From Annulohypoxylon bovei var. microspora (taxonomy: Eukaryota; Ascomycota; Sordariomycetes; Xylariales; Hypoxylaceae), in assembly GCA_022836615.1 (NCBI GenBank), contig MU405222.1, positions 248,001 through 312,000 on the forward strand: 64,000 bases of DNA. The letters run 5' to 3'. The stretch's first letter is position 1, and the number at the start of each line of letters is the position of its first letter. A program made the translations under genes and the position numbers. Positions 54,001 through 64,000 of this stretch are shown here, piece after piece. The notes under the pieces were generated by a model. The model did not search any database. It was not told where the DNA came from and was given only the letters and a program-made list of their open reading frames with translations.

Positions 54001-56544
54001 GCCATCCTCTGCTAGTATTTTGCTAGTATTCCGTCCCGTGGCTACGGGTTTTAGTTTGCGGTCTAATGCCACGATATACTGTCTAAGACACTTGAGCCAT
54101 CCTCATACAGCCTAAGCCGTGGGGCGTAAAGACACATCTCGGAATAGCCTGAGGCGAAGCACGGAGAAACTTGTATGAATCTGTCTGGTAACTCGCGGCT
54201 AGCAACCATTGTGCTACGGGAACACGCTTGGAATATCCATGTGGTGTATTCACCGAAGATGCACTTCGCACCCTCACGATGCGATAATCGTCAATTCCTA
54301 AGACCTAAGGCATTAACAAAAAAATGGATACGCGCATCGCAAATCCACAGTTTGCTGTGTCGCGGATGGTGACAGGGGAGCCCGACCGGGGAGAATCCAT
54401 TGACCAATAGCCAGAAAGAAGAGACAGATTTCCGATCCCCAACCACCCGATTTTCTCATTTGGGGTGGGTTGTAGTTAATCCTACATCTGTATACTGATA
54501 CCGGTAACCACACTCTGCAGACTCTGCTATTAATAATGACGGAGCTGACCTCTCAGTTGACGTAGTTGGCCTTTGCATGAAGAGCTAGAAAACGCAACCA
54601 TTTTAGACGTACGTAGACGTATCATCTCAGCTCACGATTCGCTATAGAGGACGAGAGAAGCCGAGAATGGTTATATAACTCGCTCTCCGCTCTGGGTCGT
54701 CGAATATGCGGCCTGCTTAAGTGTATCTATCCACTATCCACTCAGCGGTCCCCGTCAATCTATTTTGCAGGTTACGGAATCTGCGGCCTCGTCACAAATC
54801 CTGACTACCGACGCTCCACTACCACTGTCGATATGCGCAACAAACGACACTAGGACTGGCGGTGAAGACACGCTGCGCGGGTTTTTACTATCCCTTTTGC
54901 TTGTTGTTAGCACGAAAAGACTGTATCACGATTATCAACAATTAGTACCTAGTCCTAGAATTCGGCCATATCAGGAACGTGACGATCTTTCCTTGGGGAA
55001 AGGCTTATGAAGAGGTTTCTGTTGCTTGCCTCTACAAAGAGCAAACCTCTCAATGCCTATATAGGGGCATTTGACGGGTGCTTTGAATACCTGTTATCAT
55101 CGCATGTCTCTGGCAGTCCGTCAGCTGCGGGACTGCAGTGAGGTAACGTTTTGATTCGACGACCTAGCTGCATGTCGCAGCAACTCATACATACATTACA
55201 TATCTAACCATGTCTGCATGCAGCCCTACAGTAGGTACTTGCAAGCAGCGAGACAAGGGCCATATCAAACAAAGTGCCCTTGACTGACCGAGTTTTATTT
55301 GGGAAGTCAATTTTGATTCGTCAAACTTGTTTAAGATTGCTCGATGATCTCGACGTATAGTAGACCTTCTCTGAGTCTGCGATTGGCGCCCAAGGTCTCA
55401 CTTAAACTGCGTATTATGAGAGATATTCGGGTCTTGGGGGGAGGATGCTTCATATAATACAATTGGTATAGCCGTATATAGCACAATGCTAAGAAAAGGT
55501 GAAATATGCTACCAGTTTTGCTTAAGAGCTTTCTAAGCTTAAAAAGGGGAAGATGCTTTCACACACCATAGTATTCTTAAAAGTAATTATGCAACTATTT
55601 TATATATTATATCCCTAATGTCATAAGCTACCAAAATTTCGAGGACATAATTTAGCACCCGTTTCTCGACTTGTACATCATATATTTACACGAAATAAAC
55701 GTAAGGAGTCATATGGACTCGCGGCAACGCATTAGAACGTATATGAAAGGTTGTCTTCGTCACTACGTTCTTTTTCTTTCCTCCGCATTCTTCACACGAG
55801 GCTCTACTCCCTCCCACGCACCCCAGAATGCCACGTATGTAGTCACTTTACCAAAACCAGAAAGGCCGCGATTGGCTTCATTAGCCTGCAGCGAGTGATC
55901 GGCAAGCGTCTTGGCAGAAGTCATCAAGTTTATCTGAGGAGACAAGTAAGCTCTCCAAGATGTAGCTACGAGGTTAGCTACCAACCAGTTCTTAATACAG
56001 GTAAGTATATGCAGAAATGTGTAACCACGATTTAGGATGAGCTAAGTGCCCGAGATCCTGTATACGATTACTACATGCCCCTTAACTCCTAACTGATCTA
56101 CCTAATCAGAGAGGGTGTAATACTAGACCGAGTAAATAGACATCAAACCAAAAGCCAGGCTACCTAGATACATAGATAGCACACAATATTAGGTAGGGAC
56201 AGAAATCATATCTATTTTTCTAATATGCAATTCAGGGTATCTCGTACACAGACCGAGTGCTTCCCCAGCGCCTCTATCCCTCCCAGGAAGCCCATTCATT
56301 CCTTCATGCGCCCACCATCCATTCTATCCCGTACCGCCCATCCCAGAACCTGCCTACCCGCGTAACCAATCTAAGCCAACATCTACCGAAACCTAACACT
56401 CCCCGCGCCCCTCTCCCCAACCGGCGTGCAGCGCCCCTCAGCCCTACCCTTCTCCGCCATCGCCGCGAGCCGCTCCCTCTTCTCGCGCTCAACAACAACG
56501 CTGTCGCGGCTCCTCAGGCTCAGCGACGGCGGCGGCGGGCCTCC
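51088..56544. other. 5.5-kb gene-poor region
   Basis: The longest stretch without a supportable gene. It has AT-rich segments, a telomere-like (ATTAGG)3 run at about 53500-53519, and short open frames that lack splice context. One exon-like island is annotated at 55763-55984. I saw no terminal repeats or transposase/reverse transcriptase signatures. Part must be upstream sequence of the 14-3-3-like gene. Confidence 0.5.
55763..55984 (-). other. Exon-like open island, unassigned
   Basis: A minus-strand frame of about 70 codons contains a segment with protein-like composition (MTSAKTLADHSLQANEANRG, then SGFGKVTTYVAFWGAWEG) preceded by CTTACTTGTCTCCTCAG, which could be an acceptor. The plus strand of the same stretch is also open. 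I could not extend it to a complete gene, so it may be a short gene, an exon of one, or chance. Confidence 0.2.
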
Positions 56545-57555
56545 CTACGCCGCGGCCGCCGCCTCGTACTCCGTGCCGCAGACCTCGTCGAGCTCGCCGA
56601 CGACGCCGACCATCCGCTCGAAGATGTCGCGCGCCTCGGCGACCACGTCCTCGACCTCGGAGGGGGTGAGGATCTCCGTGGCCTCCGCGACGCGCGCCTT
56701 GAACGCCTGTCTTAGATCCTGGCCATCGGCCGGCGTGTCGAAGCGGAAGAACGACAGGGGGTGCCGGTAGTCCGCCTCCGTCTGTCCTCCTACCTCCGCG
56801 TGTCCCAGTTCCCTGCTCGTGGACACCGACGCCGACGACGGAAACGCGCCCGGCATCCTCTGCCTCCCCTTCTCGTGCCCCCTTTCCTCCTCAGCCTCTC
56901 CCTCATCATCCTCCAAGTCCGGGCTCGCGCCCCCGTCCTCGTACAGCGGGCCCCAGAACCGGTCCGCGGGATCGACGCGCTCGAGCGAGGCTCGGATAAA
57001 GCGGCCGCCGGCGAACAGCGCCATGTACAGGACCCAGGCGTAGGCGAGCAGGACGTGGGGGCCGCGCGCCGTGCCGCGGCGGATGCGCGCCAGGAAGCCG
57101 GCCAGCACGGGCGACTCGAGCGGGGCCTCGCGCAGGCGGGCCGCGAGCTCGTCCGCGCGCCACCCCGTCATGGCGCGCAGGTCGGCCTTCAGCGCCGCGG
57201 AGCGCGAGAGCGCCGCGAAGTGCGCGTTGGTGAGCAGGGCGTGGATGCGGGGGGAGATTTTGGGGCTGAGGCCGGGGTTGGAGTCTCCGGGGACGGGAGA
57301 GGAGTCTGAGGGGCCTGGCGGCGTGGAGAGGATGTCCTGCCACAGCGACTCGAAGGTCAGGTATATGGGCGCGATGTGCAGCAGCCCCTGCACGTAGTTC
57401 GACGCGTCGTCGGCGTGGGGCGGGAGGGCTAGGCGGAGGCGGAGGATGATGAGCTTGTTCAGGCTGGTGTGTACGGGACGTGTGGCGATATTGATGGATT
57501 CCCCTAGGGTGCGGAACTCGGGCGTAGCGCCGGCGTCTTGGGTTTTAGACGGCAT
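56545..57555 (-). CDS. Heme-oxygenase-like protein
   Basis: A single-exon gene of 336 residues. The N-terminal segment INIATRPVHTSLNKLII places His29 where the proximal heme ligand sits in heme oxygenases (compare ATKEVHTQAEN of the animal enzyme, from memory). HVLLAYAWVLYMALFAGGRFIRA corresponds to the distal helix with its flexible Gly-Gly. These are the family's two signature helices, so heme degradation to biliverdin, CO and iron, or heme binding, is the likely role. Differences from yeast Hmx1: a long acidic, low-complexity insert (about 220-265), and no C-terminal membrane anchor in this frame, which ends in poly-Ala. A short 3' exon carrying an anchor cannot be excluded. Codon usage is very GC-rich. 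Confidence 0.75.
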   Translation of the reverse strand: MPSKTQDAGATPEFRTLGESINIATRPVHTSLNKLIILRLRLALPPHADDASNYVQGLLHIAPIYLTFESLWQDILSTPPGPSDSSPVPGDSNPGLSPKISPRIHALLTNAHFAALSRSAALKADLRAMTGWRADELAARLREAPLESPVLAGFLARIRRGTARGPHVLLAYAWVLYMALFAGGRFIRASLERVDPADRFWGPLYEDGGASPDLEDDEGEAEEERGHEKGRQRMPGAFPSSASVSTSRELGHAEVGGQTEADYRHPLSFFRFDTPADGQDLRQAFKARVAEATEILTPSEVEDVVAEARDIFERMVGVVGELDEVCGTEYEAAAAA

Positions 57556-59109
57556 ATTGGTGGTTGTTTAGGAGGTAGGTAGGTTTGTTAGTGGAACGTC
57601 CGTAGGTCGGTAAGTTTGCTAAATATTGTTTTCCGTCTTTAGGGAGTTTGATCTGTCTAGGTCGTTTAGGTCGTGTTAAGTATACCTAGGGATGTAGAGA
57701 TGACTGTGATGTTGGATATTAAATAGACCCAGGTATGTTGAGCTAGCTGTGTTGAGCAAAGCAAGGCTAAGCTGAGAGTGAGTGAGGGCTGACCAGAAGG
57801 CGGCTCAGGAGTAAGTAGCCAGGTGACTTATGTAGTAAGTCGAGTCACATCTAACACTATACAACCACGGCCACGGTCATGGCACTTTCCCCGGGTAATT
57901 AACTAGGTAGGTAGTTACAATCCCAATATAACCTTCCCGTATCAAGTTTGTTTGTGTCGACCTAGTCTTGCGGTAAGAGCAATGTTGCGAGCCTCACTGC
58001 ACCAAGGACAAAGACCTAACACGACGGGAAGCAACCAGGCGTCTTGTGCAACAAAACGGCGTCCTCGCTTTCTCAGACTCGCTTAGTATCCAGTTAGGCA
58101 GGTATGCGGCTGACCCAACAAGTTTGCGGCTCTATGGTATGGGCATGTGACCCCTTTAGGCCTCATGGGGCTATGAGAGTGTCAGACAACCACACCTCGA
58201 TGACAACCGCAGCGAGAATATGGGTTGAATTAATCAGCGATAAAGTTGAATAATCCTATCTGCCTAGACGAACTTCAATTAGTATATACCAGCATATACC
58301 AGCATAGTTAAATCAATGGCAGCGTTTCTCAAGGGACATACCTAATTCTCACCAATAAAACTAAAGTTCAACACCACGTCTAAACTACACGATACTCCTG
58401 GCTTAGTCGGAATAAGCACCTACTTTCGTCTGATAGAAAATTGGCCAGAATATTAGATGAACCGTCCTAATTAGTAGTCATTGATGTCATTCTTATAAAT
58501 CCATGTATACGAAGCTAGAGACTAGTGCTGTTGTGGTTTAGGTAAATTCCTGAATCATCTGGGTTAAATAAACCCAAGTATTACTAGGTAGGTAAAAGAC
58601 ACACCCATATTTAGATCTTATAAGAAAAGAACATTGAAGTGTTTGTTGGTGGAAAGAATAGAAAATTTGAGTTTTATAATATGAAAAGCTTTTTCAAACC
58701 ATCTGATGTCTTGTTCATCTCGGATAGACGCATTTAAGGACCAAACCTAGGCAATCTACCAAGTTTGAAACTATCCCGCCGATATGGCCCCTAAATATGA
58801 TTTACTCGAGCAAACATCAACATTATTCACATACGCTGAGAAGGATATCCATACCTAGATAAATATCAAAGATAACATTCGTGTTTAGGTCTTTCGGTTA
58901 TGTACGTCGTCTCGCTCGATCCCGTATATGATACAGTTCTTATAGTAGTGGTGCCCATTCTATGATACCTTAAGTCTAGTATGCAGTATCTATGCACCAG
59001 TCGAACCAAGTGACCGATTCAACGCTTAATTATTCCAACCATGCCACTCCCTGACGCCGGACCAAACATTAGTGCCACCCAAGAAGCCAGAAAGTCCAGG
59101 AACACAAAA
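57556..59109. other. Intergenic region, heme-oxygenase-like to SLC35F-like gene
   Basis: 1.55 kb holding the promoter of the heme-oxygenase-like gene. AGGTAGGTAGG-type motifs occur at 57571-57583, 57901-57914 and 58583-58594, and an 11-bp direct duplication (TATACCAGCAT) near 58285-58306. No gene identified. Confidence 0.5.
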
Positions 59110-60637
59110 TTAAGGCTCTACTATTCTAGCCGATCTCTCGGAACCGGTATTTGACCCGTCCTCATCGTCGCGACTCTCGTGGTTGATGAAGATAAAAGAG
59201 ACTAAGACTATGGCCGCACCGATCCAGTATACGAAGCTCGAGTACTGCGCGTACTGAATCATCTCGCCAATAAGAGACAGCGGGATCGTTAAGGATAAAC
59301 CAACAGTGACGACCAATGGTGTAGTTAATAGCATAGCGTAAGCCCATGAAATATCCGAGACGAAGGAAGATATCGAGTTGAGCTGCAATAACATTAGCTT
59401 AAATCCTGGGACTAAAGAAATATGAATCATTCATACCATGATAATTGCCCAGATCTTGCCATTCGGAGGTAACTCGAACTATTGTTGTAAAACGTTAGAA
59501 ACTCCACCCAAAACTACGGCCGTAGTCTAGAAGTATAACATACCGGCTCGATCCCCGTAAAGTGCAAGATAATGAAAAGCGGCCAAAGGATCAAAATATT
59601 AAAACAGCCCACGAGCCCGAAGAACAGCGGCATGTTGACCCTCTCCTCGTTGCCGATGCGGACCTTCATGACGACGACGTACAACCCGTAGATGACGGCG
59701 CTGAAGAAGGCCATGGCGTCCCCGATGGCGATCTGCCTCTGGCTCTTGTGGGGGAAGTTGCCCCTGCTGTCGTCGTTGTCGGCGCCGGAGAGGTCGACGG
59801 TGGAGATGAGCACGATGCCGGCGAGCGAGGCCAGCACGCCCGCCAGCTTCCGGACCGAGAAGGCCTCGATGCGCATCGCCGCGCAGAACACCAGCGTCCA
59901 CACGCTGCTCGTCGACGTCAATATCGTCACGCTTCCCACGCTCGTGTACTCCAGGCACGCCGACGCGAAGTAGTTGCCGAAGAACCAGATCATGCAGAAC
60001 TCGAGGCTGAACCGCGCCGTCTCGAAGAACCCTATCTTGTCGCTCGGCTTCGGCAGGTCCGCCGCCTCCAGGCTTCCCTCGTCGTCCACCAGCAATCGCT
60101 CCCCCGCCGTGAGATCCTCCTCCTCCTGAGTCTTTAGCCTCTCCACCCCTCCGTACCTCGTCCTCCACTCCTGGATCGCCTGGTTTTTGACGCGGGAGAT
60201 GCCGCCATTTTCTATTACATATTTTATGGATATCGGGATCATAGAGAGCGCGAAGATGGAGGTGTTGATGTATACTAGGAAGAACGGTTTATCGTAGGTG
60301 TGGTCGGAGAATATGCCCTTCGCATCAAGTCAGTCGAAGAGGCCGAGGCCGCGTAAGCGGCTATTCGTAGTTGTGGGTAACTCACGCTGGCGAGGAAGTT
60401 CGACACCGTCCAGAGGAATACAGTGACCAGTAAGAGACTGATACCCAGAGTCCTCCTTGCCATATTCCACACCCCGCCCTTCCGCCGCAAGCTCGGGACG
60501 CTTCCCCAGGACATGGATGAGCCGGCCATGTTCTCCTCAGGGATGGATAGCTCGGAAAGCCTCCGTCTCGGAGCCTCATACTCTGGTTGGGGTTCGGCTG
60601 TTGCCGTATATACGGGTGGTGGTTCCTGGTGCGTCAT
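59110..60637 (-). CDS. SLC35F5/Thi74-type DMT-superfamily membrane transporter
   Basis: Exons (minus) are 60386-60637, 59544-60317, 59437-59478 and 59110-59382, giving 446 residues. Exon 3 is a 14-codon mini-exon (FELPPNGKIWAIIM). The start is the ATG at 60637. A hydrophilic N-terminus of about 60 residues is followed by some ten hydrophobic segments in two EamA-type halves: GISLLLVTVFLWTVSNFLAS, ARFSLEFCMIWFFGNYFASA with YTSVGSVTILTSTSSVWTL, LAGVLASLAGIVLIS, AFFSAVIYGLYVVVMK, and FVYWIGAAIVLVSFIFI. This order matches the eukaryotic family of yeast YML018C/THI74 and human SLC35F5, located in vacuolar or other endomembranes; substrates are not firmly known. The loop between TM2 and TM3 (about 105-170) is unusually long and acidic. 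Exon 2 is GC-rich in its middle. Confidence 0.88.
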
Positions 60638-61617
60638 ATTGCCGTCCAATGAGCGAAGCGCAATGTGATAGGAGGCGGTTCTAGGAGAAAACGGTCGCGT
60701 GAGACGGAATCATCTAACGACCAAGAGAGCGAGAGGATCGGCCGCGAAGGATACAGGGATTAAGACGAGGAACAAGGAAGGACATGAAGATATACTAAAA
60801 GCAAATGGAAAAAAAAGAATGAATATAAAACGATCTAAGAAGTATCCAAAAAGAGGGTGGATTCGAAGTTCTGAAACAGATCGTGCAAGTGAAAGGTTCG
60901 ATTTGACGATTAGGTACTGCGCCGTCGGTGGTCTCAGACGCCGAGACACTTATCCCCCATGCCCCTGCGTAAGACTAGAGCTCTAATGGATCGGGGCAAA
61001 TGAGAAACAAGTGGAAGACAAACGGGATAGGGATACAGAATTTTATGAATTTTATGAAGTCCACTAGTTACATTTTATTATGTCAGCACACCTTAACAAC
61101 CGCATGTGCCTCTCATTGTTACCCACTGTTAGAGATAAATCTGGTGATTATTGACCTTTTAGGTATTATGTAGAAAACAGAAAAGTCACAAGCATAAATT
61201 TAGACCATGCTCTAGTTACTTCACTGAATAAAGAGACAACCACTTCTGAATGCTAACTGGAAATTATCGAAATGCCTTAATGGAGTCCCTAATCAGTGAA
61301 CCTTTGATGAGACGCCTAAGACTCGACTTTATAGTCCCGTGTTGTACCAACAGGACAACTCAAAATGCGATGCATCAACTGCTCTATACACTTATTACGG
61401 ACGTAGTTTCTGAAAACCTACTGCTCCGAACCTGTAAATAGTCCCTGAGAGCCTCTGAAATCCCAAGTCTTTCATACAAAGAGGCGAACGATGGTTGAGA
61501 AGGCGTAATGATCTGCGAGTAGGTATTGGTCAAGGCTTGGTCAGACCGTGACAGAACGCCCGAGATGGCGGCACGTGAGATGGGTAAAATGCTGTGGAAA
61601 TTAATGGCTGATGGCTT
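60638..61617. other. Intergenic region, transporter promoter and YPT7 3' end
   Basis: 980 bp between two minus-strand genes. The left part is the transporter's promoter, the right part the YPT7 3' UTR. The left segment (60700-60880) is purine-rich on the plus strand, that is, C/T-rich in the transporter's direction. No gene seen. Confidence 0.5.
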
Positions 61618-62633
61618 TCAGCATGCACAACCATCACGGTCGTTCTCGATGTGAATGTTGATAGGATCTTGGTATTCCCCGCTGAATTCCTCTGATTCTT
61701 CTTGTGCTAAAGCGTTTCGTGCAATGACTAGCATATAATATTAGAGTATGCTCAACAAGAGAAAATGAATAAGAATTACCTTCAAAAGCTTGCTCAACAT
61801 TCACCGCCTCCTTTGCACTGGTCTCAAAATAGGGGATGTCGCCCTTAGAGTGACAGAAAGTTGCTGCTCTCTTACTTGAGATCTATAGATTGTGAGTTGT
61901 GGATCTTGTTAATAGTAGGTTGATCTCTTTACTTACCACCCGCTTGCTCTCCTCAACATCAATCTTGTTTCCAAGCACGACCTTGGATTCCGTTAGTCGG
62001 TATCCATTAAAAATGATGTAACGATGTCTCTTACGAAAGGGAAGTTCTCGGGGTCACGCGGAGAAGCTTGGATTAAGAATTCATCTCTCCAGCTATCCAG
62101 CGCATCGAAACTCTTAGAGTTATTGACGTCAAAGACTAGCACACAACAATCGGCTCCTCGGTAGAATGCAACGCCTAATGACTGGAAGCGCTCCTGACCG
62201 GCTGTATCCCAAAGCTAGTTATCGTCAGCGACCGTCCTTTGACAAGCTTATTGTCGTGTGTGGTCTTCTCATACCTGCATTGTGACTTGTCGGTCGTCAA
62301 CCAACACCTCCCGAGTTAGGAAGTCGGCACCGATAGTAGCTTTGTAACTGGCACTAAACTTCTTGTTGACCTGAGGAGCAGATTATATCAGTCTCGGATC
62401 ATCTGGGTGTCGAAATGGCAGAGTCGTAGGGGAGGATTGTTCGTCTCGGTAAATCGTAACGTACATATTGGTTCATCAAACTTGTCTTGCCGACACCACT
62501 GTCGCCGAGGATAATGACCTAAATAACCAAAGTGTTAGCCCAAAGAAAGGTAAAAAAGCAAGCGAACCGATCAGTTCCGAGGTGTATTTAGTATTTGTCA
62601 TACCTTCAAAAGGACCTTCTTCCTAGAAGCCAT
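61618..62633 (-). CDS. YPT7: Ypt7/Rab7 vacuolar fusion GTPase
   Basis: Seven exons (minus: 62604-62633, 62465-62518, 62275-62370, 62035-62214, 61937-61981, 61780-61882, 61618-61727) encode 205 residues, exactly the Rab7 length. The first exon is only ten codons. All G motifs are present: GDSGVGKT (P-loop), TIGADF (switch I), WDTAGQERF (switch II, with the catalytic Gln), NKID and SAK. The RabF-type sequence [14 protein letters not shown] and the tail ending Cys-Ala-Cys, a CxC geranylgeranylation site, identify Rab7. Known role: recruits HOPS for homotypic vacuole fusion and late endosome or autophagosome fusion. Five of six introns are phase 0. No single open frame longer than about 60 codons exists here, so the gene is easily missed. 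Confidence 0.97.
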
Positions 62634-63611
62634 GATGATGATCAAGCCGAGCGACTCTTATTAACGGTTTATAATTGGAAAAGGAGGTCGATTGAGAAAC
62701 GCAAAATTTATGCGCCGCCTTAAAAGATTTGGGATCGGAGTAGGGCGACTGATGTTGTTTGTGAGACGGTTGCTGGTTAGACGGTGATGCTTGGTTGTTG
62801 TTATTGTAAGTTGCAGCTGTTACTGTTTGGGACCTGGGTGACGGTGGATAAAGAGTTGGTCGGACCTTCGCCGATACCTACCTGATACAGGAGCTGATAA
62901 GGCCCTGTAGCTTTGTAGCCTTTAGCGGGCACGAGACCAATTACAGTGGCTGGATACAGCCACATTTCTCACCAATGTATTGAAGCCACATGCATTTACA
63001 TGAATGGCATAAAGTTTAAGGCAGCTGTCAACTCAATTCGATGATATTTTCTAATTATACGACATTAGACTTCATATAAACTCAATATAAAACGACACTA
63101 TCATCTCATGTTTATAGTTCAAGCGAATCATATAGACAAAGGATAGATGCCTCCCATGATGATTGAGGCAGGAACTACCTATGCAAAACCCCTGCGTCAC
63201 TACACTAGCGGGTTCGGACATCAGCTTCTGTTATCACATGCATTAATCTTATACTCAACTCCATATGATCTAAAGCACCACCAGCATTTCAATGTCTAAT
63301 CTTATGAGATATATATCAATCTGATCTAGGCACTTTGTAGAATAGAAGAGCCTCAATTTCTACCACCAGTAAGAATGATGAATCAATAACAAACCCTGCA
63401 AGTGTGAGGGAGAGCTTCGATCAAAGTACAGTTCCATGATGTCATATATCATCATCTCCCGTTACATGGCATCACAGTTATGGCGAATATCGAGGCAGCT
63501 ACCCGATGTTTTCCAATCATAAAAACTTACCTTGAGTACATACCTAGATTTTCCAAGGTTTGTAACACTCTGACTTAATAAATACTACGATTCACCATAC
63601 AGCTGTTCAAA
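62634..63611. other. Divergent promoter region of YPT7 and mitochondrial protein gene
   Basis: 978 bp between outward-reading starts, AT-rich in the centre (63000-63330). No gene or RNA recognised. Confidence 0.5.
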
Positions 63612-64000
63612 ATGGTAGCTATTCGAGTAAGCAACTCTCTAAACGTGCTGCGAGCCGCACGCACTCGCGCTCCTCAAACCTACCGCACTTTCGCCACTAG
63701 TTCTCTCTACCACGCACAAGGCTATGGCGACGGCAAGGGAAACCCCGTACAGGATGACCCCCAGAGCCAACCGCCCACGAGCGACCTACAGCAAGCGTCC
63801 GAACACCCGGGCCCGAGCCCCCCCGACGTGGGCCAGAAAGCCAGCAGCGGGCCTACCAAAGCCGGGCTCAACAAGAGCATGAAGAAGGCGGCGGCCCGCG
63901 AGTCCGGGCAGAAGAAGACGCCCGAAGACGCCAGCGCGCAGTCCGGCGGGTCGCGGTCCAAGGAGGCGACGGAGACGGGCGGCAGCCCCACTGGCGGGAG
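63612..64000 (+). CDS. Mitochondrial low-complexity hydrophilic protein (partial)
   Basis: The frame opens at ATG 63612 and runs off the right edge after 129 full codons. The first 30 residues (MVAIRVSNSLNVLRAARTRA) have Arg and hydroxylated residues without acids, a mitochondrial presequence, and FATSSLYHAQGYGDGKG follows as a likely cleavage region. The rest is Gly/Ser/Pro/Lys-rich and hydrophilic (SQPPTSDLQQASEHPGPSPP; SGGSRSKEATETG). This composition resembles late-embryogenesis-abundant-like or other disordered mitochondrial proteins widespread in Pezizomycotina, which I recall as uncharacterised. No domain is visible. The codons are strongly GC-rich from 63760 on. Confidence 0.75.
   Translation, partial: MVAIRVSNSLNVLRAARTRAPQTYRTFATSSLYHAQGYGDGKGNPVQDDPQSQPPTSDLQQASEHPGPSPPDVGQKASSGPTKAGLNKSMKKAAARESGQKKTPEDASAQSGGSRSKEATETGGSPTGG

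Overview
The window is nuclear DNA of a filamentous ascomycete (Pezizomycotina, most likely a sordariomycete). The reasons are short GT-AG introns of about 50-70 nt with CTAAC/CTGAC-type branch points, monocistronic genes on both strands separated by 0.3-5.5 kb of non-coding DNA, and products typical of Pezizomycotina. I support 20 protein-coding loci with assigned or describable products, two of them cut by the window ends, plus one unresolved locus. I see no rRNA, tRNA, CRISPR or intact transposon. All gene models were spliced by eye and checked for reading phase at every junction.

Layout. 0-7.3 kb: the 5' end of a Gle1-like gene (minus), then SSD1 (plus) behind a long AUG-free leader. 9.7-18 kb: a secreted ferritin-like Rds1-type protein, a mitochondrial-looking 3-hydroxyacyl-CoA dehydrogenase, and the replication-fork protector Tof1/Swi1, the last two sharing a 364-bp divergent promoter. 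18.4-24 kb, all minus: a 34-residue metallothionein split by an intron, NAD-dependent formate dehydrogenase with a mitochondrial presequence, and a GPI-type PEBP-family secreted protein. 26.2-32.7 kb: a 1,969-residue SF1 helicase of the ZNFX1/NFX1 type with CCCH, NFX1 and RZ zinc fingers. 33.3-34.4 kb: a 2-oxoglutarate/Fe(II) oxygenase. 36.8-40.6 kb: two unrecognised small basic-tailed genes and one ambiguous locus. 41.2-45.6 kb: a convergent pair of 60S ribosome-biogenesis genes, EBP2 and SPB1. 46.4-51.1 kb: a Cdt2-like WD40 protein and a divergent 14-3-3-like protein. After a 5.5-kb gene-poor stretch, 56.5-64 kb holds a heme-oxygenase-like protein, an SLC35F-type membrane transporter, the vacuolar Rab GTPase Ypt7, and the start of a mitochondrial low-complexity protein.

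Most neighbours are functionally unrelated housekeeping genes. The functional pairings I would defend are EBP2/SPB1 (the same pre-60S particle) and, more loosely, Tof1 and Cdt2 (replication control).

The most unusual signal is in the helicase gene. Two of its introns (29137-29298 and 30837-31016) are clearly copies of one another although the exons around them are not. They look like introner-like elements, that is, spliceosomal introns that multiplied by copying. The second notable item is the metallothionein, which is too short and too interrupted to appear as a normal open frame.
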